64,000 nt of DNA from the NCBI GenBank assembly GCA_030272585.1, contig BSYQ01000001.1, forward strand, positions 5,952,001-6,016,000, written 5' to 3'. The notes beneath the pieces were generated by a model. The model was given only the letters and a program-made list of their open reading frames with translations, was not told the origin of the DNA and searched no databases. The position numbers were made by a program, and so were the translations under genes. Each line of letters opens with the position of its first letter. Position 1 is the first letter of the stretch. Origin of the DNA: Bryopsis sp. KO-2023 (taxonomy: Eukaryota > Chlorophyta > Ulvophyceae > Bryopsidales > Bryopsidaceae). Below are positions 38,377-50,009 of this stretch, piece after piece.

Positions 38377-38544
38377 TCATACTTAAGCGCGCGCTGATGT
38401 GATCGTTGGGGTAAATTAGTGGGAGATTTTGTGGGGAAATGGACACACTTCTCCCCTTATGAAATCGTCATTGGCCCAAGGTGGCACTCTATCGGTTATT
38501 CTTGCCAAGGAGCGAGCTGGTTTCGACGATCACAACAGGAAACG
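38377..38544. promoter_or_regulatory. Divergent upstream region of G3P dehydrogenase and the 79-residue protein
   Basis: 168 bases between opposite-strand start codons; shared promoter inferred from orientation only. Confidence 0.45.
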
Positions 38545-38784
38545 ATGCCTACGCCAGCGATCTTTGGGGCATTGGTGGGTGTAACCCTGCAGATATACGC
38601 AAACGCTGTTCGTAAAGTGCCTGTCTGGAGGAGCCCTTGGGAACACGCTATCTGGGGTGGCTTGGGGGCTGCAGCTTTCTCTTACGGAGCACAGAAAAAG
38701 GCTGACTTAGAAGTCGAAGTGAAAGAAATGATCGCTAAGAGAGCTGAACTGAGCAAGGGGCCCCCTCGGAACTTGTCCGAGTGA
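38545..38784 (+). CDS. 79-residue, probable two-helix membrane protein
   Basis: A single-exon frame starts at ATG 38545 and ends at 38784. The product begins MPTPAIFGALVGVTLQIYAN, has a basic loop with Trp and Pro (RKVPVWRSPWEHAIW), a second hydrophobic stretch GGLGAAAFSYGAQKK, and a charged helical tail ending RNLSE. Two short helices with a Trp/Pro loop recall small accessory subunits of mitochondrial respiratory complexes, but I cannot name a family. The head-to-head position with a mitochondrial dehydrogenase is suggestive but weak. No upstream exon was found, though the frame stays open to about 38419. Confidence 0.6.
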   Translation: MPTPAIFGALVGVTLQIYANAVRKVPVWRSPWEHAIWGGLGAAAFSYGAQKKADLEVEVKEMIAKRAELSKGPPRNLSE

Positions 38785-39834
38785 TATTTTGATACGGAAC
38801 CGAGGGAAAGACCACGGGGCGTCAAGGCCGTCGGTGCTTCTGTACTTTGGGGTTCCATGAGGGTCGATGTTGACCTGCAATCACCAGCATTCGCTGTTTG
38901 TGTGCTAGAGTTTTTTGCTGGGATCGGAGGCATTTGGGTACATCCAGGGACTCTGTAAACAAAAGAACAACTGGGGCAATCGAATCACCCCTCTCAAACT
39001 GGGAGCCTTCTGGGAGTTGGAGATGTGGGAAAAGGCCAGCGGGGTATTTTTTCCCTGGCCACACTTTAAATGCTTTCCTGTTAGGGATTCCTTGATGATA
39101 TAGGCACTCACGACAATGGCTGTCTGATGGGGATGGGCGGGGATTGGAAGAAAATAGATTTGTTCAGGTTAGCCAGCATGAAGCTGAGCTGTCCAGCACT
39201 GAAGAGCAATTACTTAGTCTGACATGCGTGGCCCTGTCCACAGCAATGTTATGGACATTCATCAACCCTGGACACTTGAAAATTCAAGTACCACTAGTTT
39301 AATAATGTTCAATTCAGTCCTGGGTATTGGACTTGTACAGACTCTTTGTTCAAGGATGCTAGCATGCAATCCCAATGCACGCTGTATGCTCCAATGTCGT
39401 TCCCAGGATTCATACTATCAAGTCTTAAAGGCACAAGCAAAATCACTGGAATCCACAAACTTGGGAAATGAAACAAAACAACATGACTCTTAGCACAACA
39501 AGACACCTTCAAACACTGATCGAAAGATATTATTATTATGGGGAAGGTCACTCGCTAAAGTTTGAACTTCATGAGGCAGAAATTGTTGCAAACAAACAAA
39601 CAAACAACATTTACATTGTGTAGGAGATGCCGCTCTCCTATTATTGTTGCGAAAATGCAGCACTGTCGACAATCTCTGATTCATTTTTATTTTCTATATA
39701 AAAATCAATTCCAAATCAGCCAAAGTCTCAAGTTGCTCTCGTGTCGCTGTATCACATGAATACGTCCTCATTATTTTGATTTCACCTAGTCTGTTATCGC
39801 GCGAGTCCATCCGTTACCTGGGAAAAAGACAAGT
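38785..39834. other. Intergenic kilobase with one isolated methyltransferase-like motif
   Basis: A + strand frame from ATG 38858 reads through AFAVCVLEFFAGIGGIW and stops at about 38960. LEFFAGIGG is the usual SAM-binding motif I of cytosine-5 methyltransferases, including DNMT2. I looked for the following exons (PPCQ, ENV, QxRxR motifs) on both strands to 41300 and found none. The rest, about 39000-39834, is AT-richer, with an (AAAC)n run near 39590-39608 and no exon. It may be a gene fragment or chance. Confidence 0.3.
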
Positions 39835-42072
39835 ATGGCAGAGGTCGGTGCTGAAGATCTGCGAGTGATCTCGTTCACAGCGTTGTATGTACCTCCCAGC
39901 GCAATCTGCGGCCATATGCATGCACACCCCTAGATTTCACTTCAGAGATTGAGACGGCGGACATGTGATCTACAGGAAACGTGCACGCAGGACCCTGGAA
40001 GATTTTGCCCTGTCGTACTTTCCGCTGCATGGCTTGGATCTGAAGGTTGTGCATTACTGATTGATGGACAATTGCACTTATCAAAACTGGTGGTTCAATT
40101 TTTCAGTCCAAATGGAATTGGGATTGTCATGTTGCATGATTGAAGTTAGTTGATCGATGATGCTGCAAAAATCGTTTCGCAACTAGGGTGATCTGAAATC
40201 ACTTGTATCCTACGTGGACTTGGTTGTGCTAAAGGATTTCCAGGGTTGGAACTCGTATCTGTGTGCTTTCTGTTGTGATATTTGTCTGTTTTTGTGGTGT
40301 TCGGGTCCAGGACTACATTCACCATCAGCATATATTTAATTTTGTGGAGGGTTTGATATATCAAACTGATGACGCCAACGAAGCTATGTGTTTGCAAGAA
40401 GATAAGGCACACGGCCAAGACTTCAAACATGAAGGTGGCAGGAATACCCATGATCAAACTCCTTATATCGTATACTTACCTGTGTCCTTTCTGCTATTGA
40501 TTTTCTTTCCAGCAGCACTCTAGATGATTGTTGGCATCATACGAGTGAAAAAACGACTGCTCTGCAATTGTGGTTTGTTTCGTGAAATGTGGTTTCTTTT
40601 GCCAGGGCATAAGGTTTTGAAGGACGTGCTGAGAGGGAGACATTTGCTATCTGATGAAGTGGACAAAATGCTGGCGCAGGTACAGTAGTCCAGATAAAAT
40701 GTGACGCCTGCATTAAGATTATTAAAACATCATGAAGTAAAGACAAGAGAACGAAGTTTGTCGAGGATGCATGCGTAATTTTGATGTGGCCTCATAATTA
40801 TATGGCCTTCAAATCATGCCAAAAAAGTGCTGCTATCTGGTGTTTGCAGGGGGATGAGTACTGGAGGCTTGAAAGAAAAATATGTGAGTCATTGAAACTT
40901 AGCGCACATTTCCTGAAAAATAGTGCGACTACGGGGTTCTCTCTTCAGGAAGCCCAATCGGCCAGCAAGATGAAGAGTTTTGACTACAGAGTGAGATTTT
41001 ACTTTTGTCTTCCAGACTGGCGAAAAAATGCCACGCGATGTTCAACACCACTTGGGACTGTATCTTAACATGGTATCTAACTTTTTGGTCTCTATTCAGG
41101 TCCTGCACTGTATACTTCACCAGGTTTTTACGAAATCTCGGTCCCAGCTAATGATGGAGTTTCTGGAACTTGACGAACAGCTGCTGGATATCGGTGATGA
41201 TCTTGTTGACTACGAAGTAATGATTGATATCGGGCACTGTGATGATGTAACCAAATAATGGAATACAGGCTTAGCATTTCGATAATTTGTTCTGATTAGG
41301 GAGGATTTCATTTTTGTCGGTTTCTCTGTCTAGAGCTCATGACCCGTACTTTGTTCCTTAGGTGCTACTTTCCAGGGCCATTTACACAACTGATTTTTAT
41401 TGGCTTTCTGTTTGACAGGAGGATGTGATCAAGAATTCATTCAATATATACAGGGGTGGGTGGAAACCCAATGAAGAAAGCCTGTTCACTTTTTTTTTCT
41501 TTTGTAATGCAAGTCTGTCTTTCATGCAATATCTTCCCATCGGATTAATTTGGCTCTGACGGCAAGTGTGAACTCATGGCAGCATATTTGTACCTGTATG
41601 GAGCTGATGGTGGACTAAAGCTGGTGAGTAACTTCAACTCAAAGAACTGTCAGCCTCCTGTTCTTGATAGAGCAGTGCCACTGGGACCCCTGACATTGGG
41701 GATTGATGCTGGTGTGGACAATAATGCGGATATGATTGCAAAAACTTGCGCAGGCAGAGTACATAGCAGAGCTAGAGGAGACTCGTGATACCTTGCTGAT
41801 ACAATTGCCTGATGATATTCAAATGGCAGTGACCTTTAGGCAAAAGGAAGCTGCCACAAAGCCAGGTACTGTGCAACCTTCTGTTTCGGTGCTATTATTT
41901 TTGATTGAAGCATCATAGACCATCTCAATACCTGTGTGGGGCGGTTCTTGATTTAAATTGTCTAGCTGATGATGACAGAGGGGTGCAGTCTACAACATCG
42001 GTCCATCTTAACGAGAGAATTATCAAAACGATTCATGCTTTGTATGTTACAGATCACCGCTTACACCCATGA
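39835..42072 (+). CDS. All-helical protein of unrecognised family with an acidic DDLVDYEEDV motif
   Basis: Exons at about 39835-39884, 39976-40045, 40187-40213, 40311-40434, 40605-40680, 40850-40990, 41100-41218, 41420-41453, 41580-41624, 41756-41864 and 41968-42072 join mostly in phase. The product is about 290 residues: LKRARRTLEDFALSYFPLHG, then HHQHIFNFVEGLIYQTDDAN, then GHKVLKDVLRGRHLLSDEVD, FLELDEQLLDIGDDLVDYE joined to EDVIKNSFNIYR, a short YLYLYGADGG stretch, and a helix EYIAELEETRDTLL. The motif order seems coherent and the aromatic, acidic pattern suggests a real conserved family, probably shared with plants, but I cannot name it. The acidic motif superficially resembles metal-binding sites of isoprenoid synthases; no function is claimed. 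Exon 6 and the 41580 exon are the least certain. Confidence 0.65.
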
Positions 42073-42481
42073 AGATCCTTTCCTTTGTGTGGATTTGTTC
42101 ACAGGGTCAGACAAGTGGATTATTCCTGCACCTATATTCAATGAGGCAGAGTTTCGGAACAGCCAGCAAACGAGTTCAGGGTCTTCCTGACTGTTGTATG
42201 CATTTCAGATTTTCCTCTTGTTGGCTTGCATCACTTAGCGAGTAACTATGCGCAAAAAAAAAAATCTTCCCTCACAAAATGTACGTATTTCTCCCCCTTC
42301 CCCCTTCCCCCTTCCCCAATCAAAACCATACGCCCGCTGTCAAATACACAAAGGAAGAAAAAAAAAAGACATATCGTTTATACCACAAAAATACAACTCC
42401 TGCATAACTTTGTATAACTATCTACTCCTGCTGCTGCTGCTGACGATAGGGAAAGCGTAAGAATTTTTGATCAGCCTTGGC
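42073..42481. other. Tail-to-tail spacer before the VIM-like gene
   Basis: 409 bases with CCCCTTC repeats near 42291-42318 and an A-run near 42358-42368. It should hold the two 3' UTRs. No exon seen. Confidence 0.45.
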
Positions 42482-45400
42482 TCATTCATCGGCTTCTGAC
42501 GTTGTTGCCCTGGCTTTCTTTGCTCTTCGTGGCAACATCCTTGTTTTTTCTGCCTCTGTTTCTGTTTCCTCTTCTTCTTCTTCTGTTTGTTCTTCTATCT
42601 CTTCCTTTTCAGAATCCTCTATTTCCTCCTCCTCTGTCAGATTGAAATCACCACAAAAAAAACTTTGCTGGTTGAGAAAAGAAACAATAACATAAAAAGA
42701 AATTAGAAAAGAAGCACTGTCACAGCATTTCTGTCATTACGTTAATAGACGATAAACAATCCCCACATCGGGTTTGCACTTTGAACAAAATAGAAATGAT
42801 GATGAGTCAGCGCACCAGATTCTTCGACGACATCATCGTATTCCTCCTCAGAATCTCTTGTTCGTTTTACTGCTTTCTTCGGCTTGGATTTCTTCATCCT
42901 GCTCATCCTCTGGACAGACATAACATAACATAACATAACATAACATAACAGTTGTGAGAACACCTCTGAGCCACTCCACATGATGTACCTTCCATCATTC
43001 CTGAGAAGATGAAACTGTAACTTCTCCAGAAAACCACACAAAAGATGCCAAAGGTATCAAAATTATTTGCATGCGTGGCTTTAAAGGCCCTAGATATAGG
43101 GTGGACCCCCGATGCATTGATGGTGTTTTTTTTTTTTTTTTTTTCTGTGCTCGTATTTCCACCTTGGCCAGGGTGTTAATGCACTAATACTATTTAACAA
43201 CAAAATTAGTCATCTATATCAAAAATCAGCATCATCTACTTTGTTGAGGATCCAGCTTACCACCAAATAACCTTTCACTTCTTCCACATCCCCTCCCTGA
43301 TCAGCCATGAGTCCTTCAATCAGCGCTTGGTCGAACCCTGGAAATTCTGCACACAGAGATGCAACATGCATGGCCTGTTGTTCCGCTTCCTGTAAACAAA
43401 CAAACAAATCCTTTAATTGATATCTGTTGTTACAAGGGCTTCTTCACGAATCTACTGAAGAGAACATAAAACATTGAACCTACCTTTTCTGCGGTTGTTT
43501 TCCGTACGAAAGTGGATGGTCCCTCATCCTCCTGGAGACAAAAAATAAAAATAAAAAAATCAAAGCAACAAAATCAGTTCCTGACATTGAAGATCGAATT
43601 AGAAAACCCTAAGTTGGTAGGGGCATCCAAGTGAAGGGAGTTCAAGAATGCCAATACTTAACATACAGCTGATTGCAGCTTGGAGGATAAACCGCCCCCA
43701 AACTGACAATCCCGATTGATTCCACTCACCTCGTCCTCCTCCTTACAGTCCTCCATATCATCACTGGCACTGCTTTTTACATCTACAGCCCCATCGTTTT
43801 CCTTCTCTTCCTGTTTCTCTTCTGGAGTTTCCTTTCCATCCTCCTCTTGCTTTCTCAAACGGTCTATGAGCTCAGCCATTGTCCTGACACCAGCAAAACG
43901 TCAAAACGTGCATTTTGAAAGCAGGTATGAAATTCATCCCCATTCCTTTCAGATGTGCATGTTTCCTACCATGTGGTTGATCCGTTTTCAATTATCAATA
44001 AAATAATTGAAAATACCATCTCAACATCATTTCCAAATTTTAATATACAATACAAAAATTTCTTTCCTTCCTGCTTAATTTTTGGTTCTTAAACACAATA
44101 CATAGGAATACGCACAGAGGGCTTATTTCTTATTTCAAGGTTTATTTCTTTTTACGATGCTCACCTGTTGACTTGAGCATTTTTCAGAAAGTCGCAGAGG
44201 TCGTAACCACACCTCAACCATGGGCATGGCCACGCATTCTGGAGAAAGAAAACAAAGAAATCATGACAACCAAATGCATTTTATTCGTTCGCAATACTGA
44301 AACATATTCAAATTTCAAAAACGGACGATTGATTCCATCCACAAAATCGATACCTTTTTATTTCTCAGTGTCCTTCCTGCACTCTTTGTTCTATTCACAG
44401 TGTCAGCGCGACCGGCAAACTCTTTATCCAGACAAGATTTACAGAAAGAGTGGCCTGCATCAAAAACGGTTAAGAGGAAACATTTAAGCAACATACGTTA
44501 CACAGATGCAGGAAAAATGTATTACGAGACTTCTTTTTGGATAATTGTTTTTCTAAAACATAGAATTCAGAAATATTTTTCCGCACCGCATGGGGTGCTG
44601 ACAGGGTCCTTCATGATCTTGCTACATTTTCCACATTTGAATTCATTCCGAAGACGTTTCCTAGCCTTTCCCTGTCACAAAACAGGTAAAAGACCTCATT
44701 GTATTCCACTCATTCACTTGTTTGACACAAAGCAGAAATACGGAGAGTTCTGGGAATGTCCACTCGGCCACCTGCATGGGCTTTCTCCGTTTTTGAGTAA
44801 CAACAGTGTCTCCTGCCGGGGTGTCCTTTGTCCAGTCCCACGTTTTTGTTTCTTCATTGTAATCCCTACGTTGGCATGGTTCATGCACCATACTTCTTTT
44901 TCAGATTGGGAAATACGGAAAAGGAAGATAAAAAACAAAAGGATACGGAAAAATGCCAATTTCAGTACTGGAGAAGCACATAAGAAAGATATGTCCAATC
45001 ACCATGAAAAGTTGTCAGGAAATAGATACTGAGTGAATCCCAAAGGTAGCCTCAACATCTCCATGAAATTGATATACATATACATCCACCGCCAAAAACA
45101 AATGGTTTCAGATTCCTCCAGAGCAGCCGTACGCCATACTGCTCACCAGAATGGGTCATCGCACATTTCGTAGACCTTATTTCCTTGTGCCTGGTTGATC
45201 TCCTTCAAAGCATCCTTGGGAATCTCCAAATTGGGCATGTCCCCATCGTCTGAATACCCCCAAAAAACCGTTTTTGTTTGTTTTCTACGTAAGTATGACC
45301 TACTTTAAACTAAAATCAAAGGAAACCGATGACCAACTTGAAACATCCACGACCAAGGCGGCATCTCAACACAGCCATGGATGACCGACTCGATAGGGAT

Positions 45401-47350
45401 TCATCATTGATGCTGCCAAGCGTTGCTTGTTTTCGTGCGTTGATGTTCCAACAGACAAATAGGGAGACCACTCACCAGATGTTGACCAAGGGGCGGCTGC
45501 ATTATCGCAACGAACGAACAGGTATCTACACATCAGGAATTCCTGTTTCCCCTTGAATCGCCATGCTCTCAAAATTCTGTAGATTCCATCATATCTAACT
45601 GGATTCGCTGTAGAAGGTGCATATGCTGAGTTTCGTTCCTACACTTTACACACCATATCAATACAACACCAGCGTTGAAACAAAATAAAAATGTATGCAG
45701 AAGCCCGGGGGGGGGGGGGGTTCAACAATTTACCTTGCAAGATCTCACCACCCTTACAGGCAACCCTCGGATACAAGATATCCTGAGTGCCTCATTGGAA
45801 AGTTTGAAGACCTGGTCGCTGGATTGGTGCTGTCACAGCCACACAAAAAACCATATGAGTTTTTCGAAGGACGAAGCACTCACTTCTTTTTTCCTCCTTT
45901 TACCCTGACCCACACAATCGAATTCCTCTTCTAAAAGCTTTTTCACAGACCTTGGTGACTCGTTTGTTTCCGGTCAAGTCTCGCCCCCCGCTTCCAGTGT
46001 ACAGGAACCATTCCCCTTCATCTCTGTCATCCTCATAGCCCCCAGACAAAACCACAGACTGTGCACCGACTTTTCCCTGGCCAGCAATCCCAGCCACATG
46101 TGGGAAATGTGCACCCCACTGACGACAATCAAGCCTGTCTTGCCAAAAGTCACCCACAAGCACCCCCTGCACATTAAAAAAAACGATCAAATTCACAATT
46201 CGTCTTGATCAAAGAGCGTTAGTCGAATTATCTTCCCGAAACGCAACCGATGCCATTTCTCACGACAAGAATGTCATGGAAATTTCCCAAAGAATAAGAA
46301 CAGACAGGTCTCACCCTGCCTCTGGTAGGATCATGTTCAGGGAGGATAGGCCCAAAGTGGTTCTTGGGGACCCTGACCATGATCTTCCCACTCGATGCAT
46401 TAGCTCTGCCCGTCTTTTTGGCTCGTTCCGTGACGAAAGCTTTGTCAGGCCGGTCCTCATTGTCCACCCCCTGGTAAGTTTTCCGCTCCACCAGTGGACC
46501 ACGCTTCTCATTGTTCTTTGTCATACGAATAGCCATGGCCAGAGCAGTGTTCACTTTGGGATTGTTGATGAAGGCCCTGTTGGGACAAAGGGGGGGGGTG
46601 AGCTCAGAAAAAAAAATCCAGACAACTGTAGCCCCTCCTGATTGGGATATTGTCCCCAAGCAATGTGAATAGACCATATCATTTGTTTGATATTCTGCAA
46701 AAAAAAGGAAATTCATAAAACATCTTTTCTTGAGAATATACCTTGGTATAGCTTCCCTGCATGTCGGACAGGAATTTTTGGCTGCCTGACCCACCCATCG
46801 CTTGAAGCATGCAAGACAAAAGTTGTGCTGACATGGTGCCTGTTGACGTCAACACCAATTTAGAAACTTAAAAGGTAGGCGTGACTCTCTGTACATTTCT
46901 TCCATATAGTTCCTTGGCCATGCTATCTCACCGTGACAGGGCGTTCGCACATGTCCATGCAGATTATACATTTCAACGTTTCGTCCTCCACCAGCTTCTC
47001 CTGGCCACTTCCATCTGTGATTGAAACCCAATAAAAGTCTCCTCAACAACTGTATACGTTTCACAGGAGATGCAGTTGAAGAGAAAACAAGGCAGCAGAC
47101 ATCTTTTTCCAAGCAGCCATAATTGATGAGGTTTTGGCTGTCGATTGTCCCACCAAAATGAAAGGGTATCACCCAACAATGAGTTCTGTTCAAGGTAGCA
47201 GCCAATAAAGAACGGACCTCCCTTTGCAGGCTGCGAGGTTTTGCTTTGTTTTCCAGACATGAGGTCTTGTCGTTTGCGAGCCTTCTGCTCATCAGTCAGG
47301 TTTGGATCCCGCATTATCGCCATGATTTTTCCCCTCACGGAGTCATCCAT
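42482..47350 (-). CDS. VIM: VIM/ORTHRUS/UHRF-like RING-SRA-RING ubiquitin ligase with a CUE-like tail
   Basis: VIM proteins read hemimethylated CpG through their SRA domain and keep DNA methylation through replication. ATG 47350 begins MDDSVRGKIMAIMRDPNLTD; no PHD finger is seen. RING 1 spans two exons (CIICMDMCERPVT, then CQHNFCLACFKRW and CPTCREAIP). The SRA domain follows (HFPHVAGIAGQGKVGAQSVV, GGYEDDRDEGEWFLYTGSGG, YAPSSGVRYDGIYRI, FVRCDNAAAPW). RING 2 is in exons near 44670-44180 (FKCGKCSKIMKDPVSTPC, GHSFCKSCLDKEF, CGYDLCDFLKNAQVNR). The frame then continues in phase into MAELIDRLRKQEED, an acidic stretch, a CUE/UBA-like segment at about 43390-43265 (CAEFPGFDQALIEGLMADQG), a basic patch and a Glu-rich end at 42482. 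The tail beyond RING 2 is unusual for the family. About fifteen exons. Confidence 0.9.
42918..42950. repeat. (ACATA)n microsatellite in a VIM-like intron
   Basis: Six to seven tandem copies of the pentamer ACATA, lying just beside an exon edge in the acidic-tail region of the gene. Confidence 0.95.
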
Positions 47351-47781
47351 CTTTATCGAGAACAGGACAAAGAAGCTCAAGATTTCGTCGTCACCCTTCC
47401 CCGCAACCGGAGCTAGCAGAAAGGAACCTCAAGGACGTCGACTCAGAACTTGAACAGTGTCCACCTTGTAGGGAAGACCAACCGACGTGGAAAGTCAGAA
47501 ACTCCACGACGCACCCAGAACCTGACTGTTTCGCTGCACTGTGTGGCCGCGACGGGAACGGTTTGCCAGAAATCGCGTTCATGTCAGTCTGTCTGGGATG
47601 TCCGCATGTCGTCCCGACAAATCTGGACAGACTTGTTCTTACTCGAACAAACGTCAATTGTGACGACGACACAGAATGCATTTGAGTTGGCCCAGCCACG
47701 TTTGTCTTTTATCAACAAAGTTAATGGAGTCGTGTACTTTATTGCAACAGGGGAGATACACCCTTCCTTTTTTCTGCCTTC

Positions 47782-47992
47782 ATGGAGTCCCAGCAGTTCC
47801 TGGAAGAATTGAACAGCTTTTGTGCCAACCTACCCCCCCAAAAAAATTTAAAAAGTAGCATCTGGACAGACATGGGCTATTAGCTGGATCCCTTGGTGAT
47901 GAATATTGGGAAAGCTGCTCATTCGAGGCCTCACTGGATTCTCTGTTGGGGACTGGGGTCATGTGGGAGACCATTAATTGGGGAAAGGTAAG
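47782..47992 (+). CDS. Tentative short gene or exon, unrecognised
   Basis: A + strand ATG at 47782 opens a short frame MESQQFLEELNSFCANLPPQ that stops at about 47882. A different frame, just after a possible acceptor at about 47859, reads GLLAGSLGDEYWESCSFEAS and runs to a good donor (AAG-GTAAGT) at about 47989. A further open frame at about 48098-48330 contains DYNFFGEHPVFNQNL. The frames cannot be joined with confidence across the C- and A-runs at about 47833-47847. It is divergent from the VIM-like gene. It could be a real small gene with a homopolymer error, or noise. Confidence 0.22.
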
Positions 47993-48339
47993 TTCTGAGG
48001 GTGGAAAGGTCAGTACAATAATCCCTTGGGACTTGCTATGTCTTATTGAAAGTGGGGAAATGGTTGGAGCGCAACAAGAGAGGTGTTCTTTCTCACAGGC
48101 TTGGTCTCTTAGGCAACAGAATTGTCTGTTGGCGGTTTGCTTGCAAGATTATAACTTTTTTGGTGAACATCCCGTTTTTAACCAGAATTTGTCGAGTGGT
48201 GGTGGAATATCCAGCATCAGAAAAGAGAAGACATATATCTGTCGCCTGGTGGTGAATGAGGGGTTTGAGATGGGAAGAACAATGTTTAGAGCCACCTATG
48301 GGGACATGGTATGCTGGAGAACGAACTATACACAAGCCC

Positions 48340-50009
48340 AGACTGGAATTAATTTTCACAGACAATTCCCCCCACCATCCAATGCGTTTTCGATTAAAAA
48401 CAGGCCAGCCACTGGTAGCCCACAAAAAACCCAACCAATACTTCTATTTCCTTCTATTTCTTAACGAACAATCCCGGGCCACTTGCACATTGTCATTCTT
48501 CGATGTTACAAGAGGATTTATCATATTACAAAAATTCTTCACTTTTACCTACCGTCGCAACCAGGTCATATCGACCCCATCAAATTGGGAAAGTTGTCCC
48601 CCCTATCCCCCAAAGCCCACAAACTTGGCACACCGCTCAATATGATGGCCTCGTGCCAGGGAGCACCACCAGTCCAAAACAGAAAAAAAAAGAGAATGCA
48701 AGGGAATCCAACATCCCCCAATGCACACGCAACTCAGGGCAACAAAAAAAGTAATGAACTATCACAACACATAAAAGAGCGTTTCTAAATGTTAGAATTC
48801 CATAACGGAAGCGATCCAACAGAGATCGCACTTCATTTACTTTCGTGGTTTCACTTTTCTTTTTCCACTCATTGTCCATTCCCAGACAAAAAGCAGTCTT
48901 GCTCCTCCCCTCGATGATCTCAAGCCATTTTTTTTTTTCCTCTTCTCTTTCTCTTTTTTCTTTTTGGAAAAACAAAAAAGTCATTTCCTCAACTAATGAA
49001 ATGTTGCAAAAAGAGTTCTGCCCACCCTCCATTCAGAGGCATTTGGCTGGAGTCAGATCAGACAAGAAACCGAAATATGCAACAGCAAAAGAAATACTTT
49101 CTTTTTTTTAATGATTTCTTTTTTCTTTTCCCTTTCGTTCCCTTCCCCCCCCCCCTCCCCTCCACTCCCCCTAAACACACTCACAAGGGAAAAAAAGACG
49201 ACGGTACAAGAAAAAAAAGTAGTAGCCTGGAGCCAGTGTCAGAAACGCAAATAGACCCGGTAACCGAAACTTCTCGCGCAGTCCAGATGGTATCCGTGAT
49301 AATACTTTTTTTTAATCTTTTTTCTTCCCCCTTTTTTTTTCCTCCACAATTCTCTCTCTCCATCTTTTTTTTGTCTTTTTTTTTTTTCAATACTCTATCT
49401 GTTTTCTCAAAGCAGTTTCCTGGTTCACAGATCCGCATCCCATGGAATCCTGAAACAGCAGCAAATATTTGAGGGTTGGTATCAGATACTTCCGTGGAAA
49501 ATGGGGAGGACTAAAAAAAAAAAAAGGAAAAGAGTGGAAAGAGTGAAGAGGGGAAAGAAAAGAGACGTGACCAGATCACGGAGAAGTCCCAGTCCATGCC
49601 CTTCAGAGTTGGAGATATAAGTAAAACAGAACTTCAGTTGTATCAGAACTATGTTCTTACTCTTTTCTTTTCCTATCTGGTGGGAAGCTCTTTTTTCACG
49701 TATCGCTGACTAACAATCCAAGAAACAGTCTGAACAGCACTGAGTGTCAGTGTGTGTGTGTGTGTGGGTCTGCTCAGACAAACTAGAAAGAACGTAGTGG
49801 GAGGCTAGGATGAGGGTGAAAACACAGAGAAGAGAAAGTGTGGACTCCGTGCGATTCCTAGAAACACACCGAGGGAACAAATCATCTGCAGAAAACATTC
49901 GTTTCGGTCAAACGAATCAAGACTGCCCGCTCTCGGCCTCAACAAAACGTCACCTTTCGATATCACATCGAACTGCTCACCTATATATATATAAGATCTC
50001 CGCGGAAAT
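48340..50009. other. Gene-poor stretch with long pyrimidine tracts; probable 3' region of the RRM gene
   Basis: No exon could be supported here. From about 48905 to 49400 the + strand is strongly pyrimidine-rich, with runs of T and C such as at 48927-48965, 49099-49175 and 49305-49390, i.e. polypurine on the strand of the RRM gene. A (TG)n run lies at about 49747-49767 and an (AT)n run near 49983-49991. Part is presumably the 3' UTR of the RRM gene. Confidence 0.45.

Noticed and set aside
39875-40084. Minus-strand frame opposite the first exons of the unrecognised helical protein
   Set aside because: The + strand exons join in phase across three introns, whereas the minus frame stands alone.
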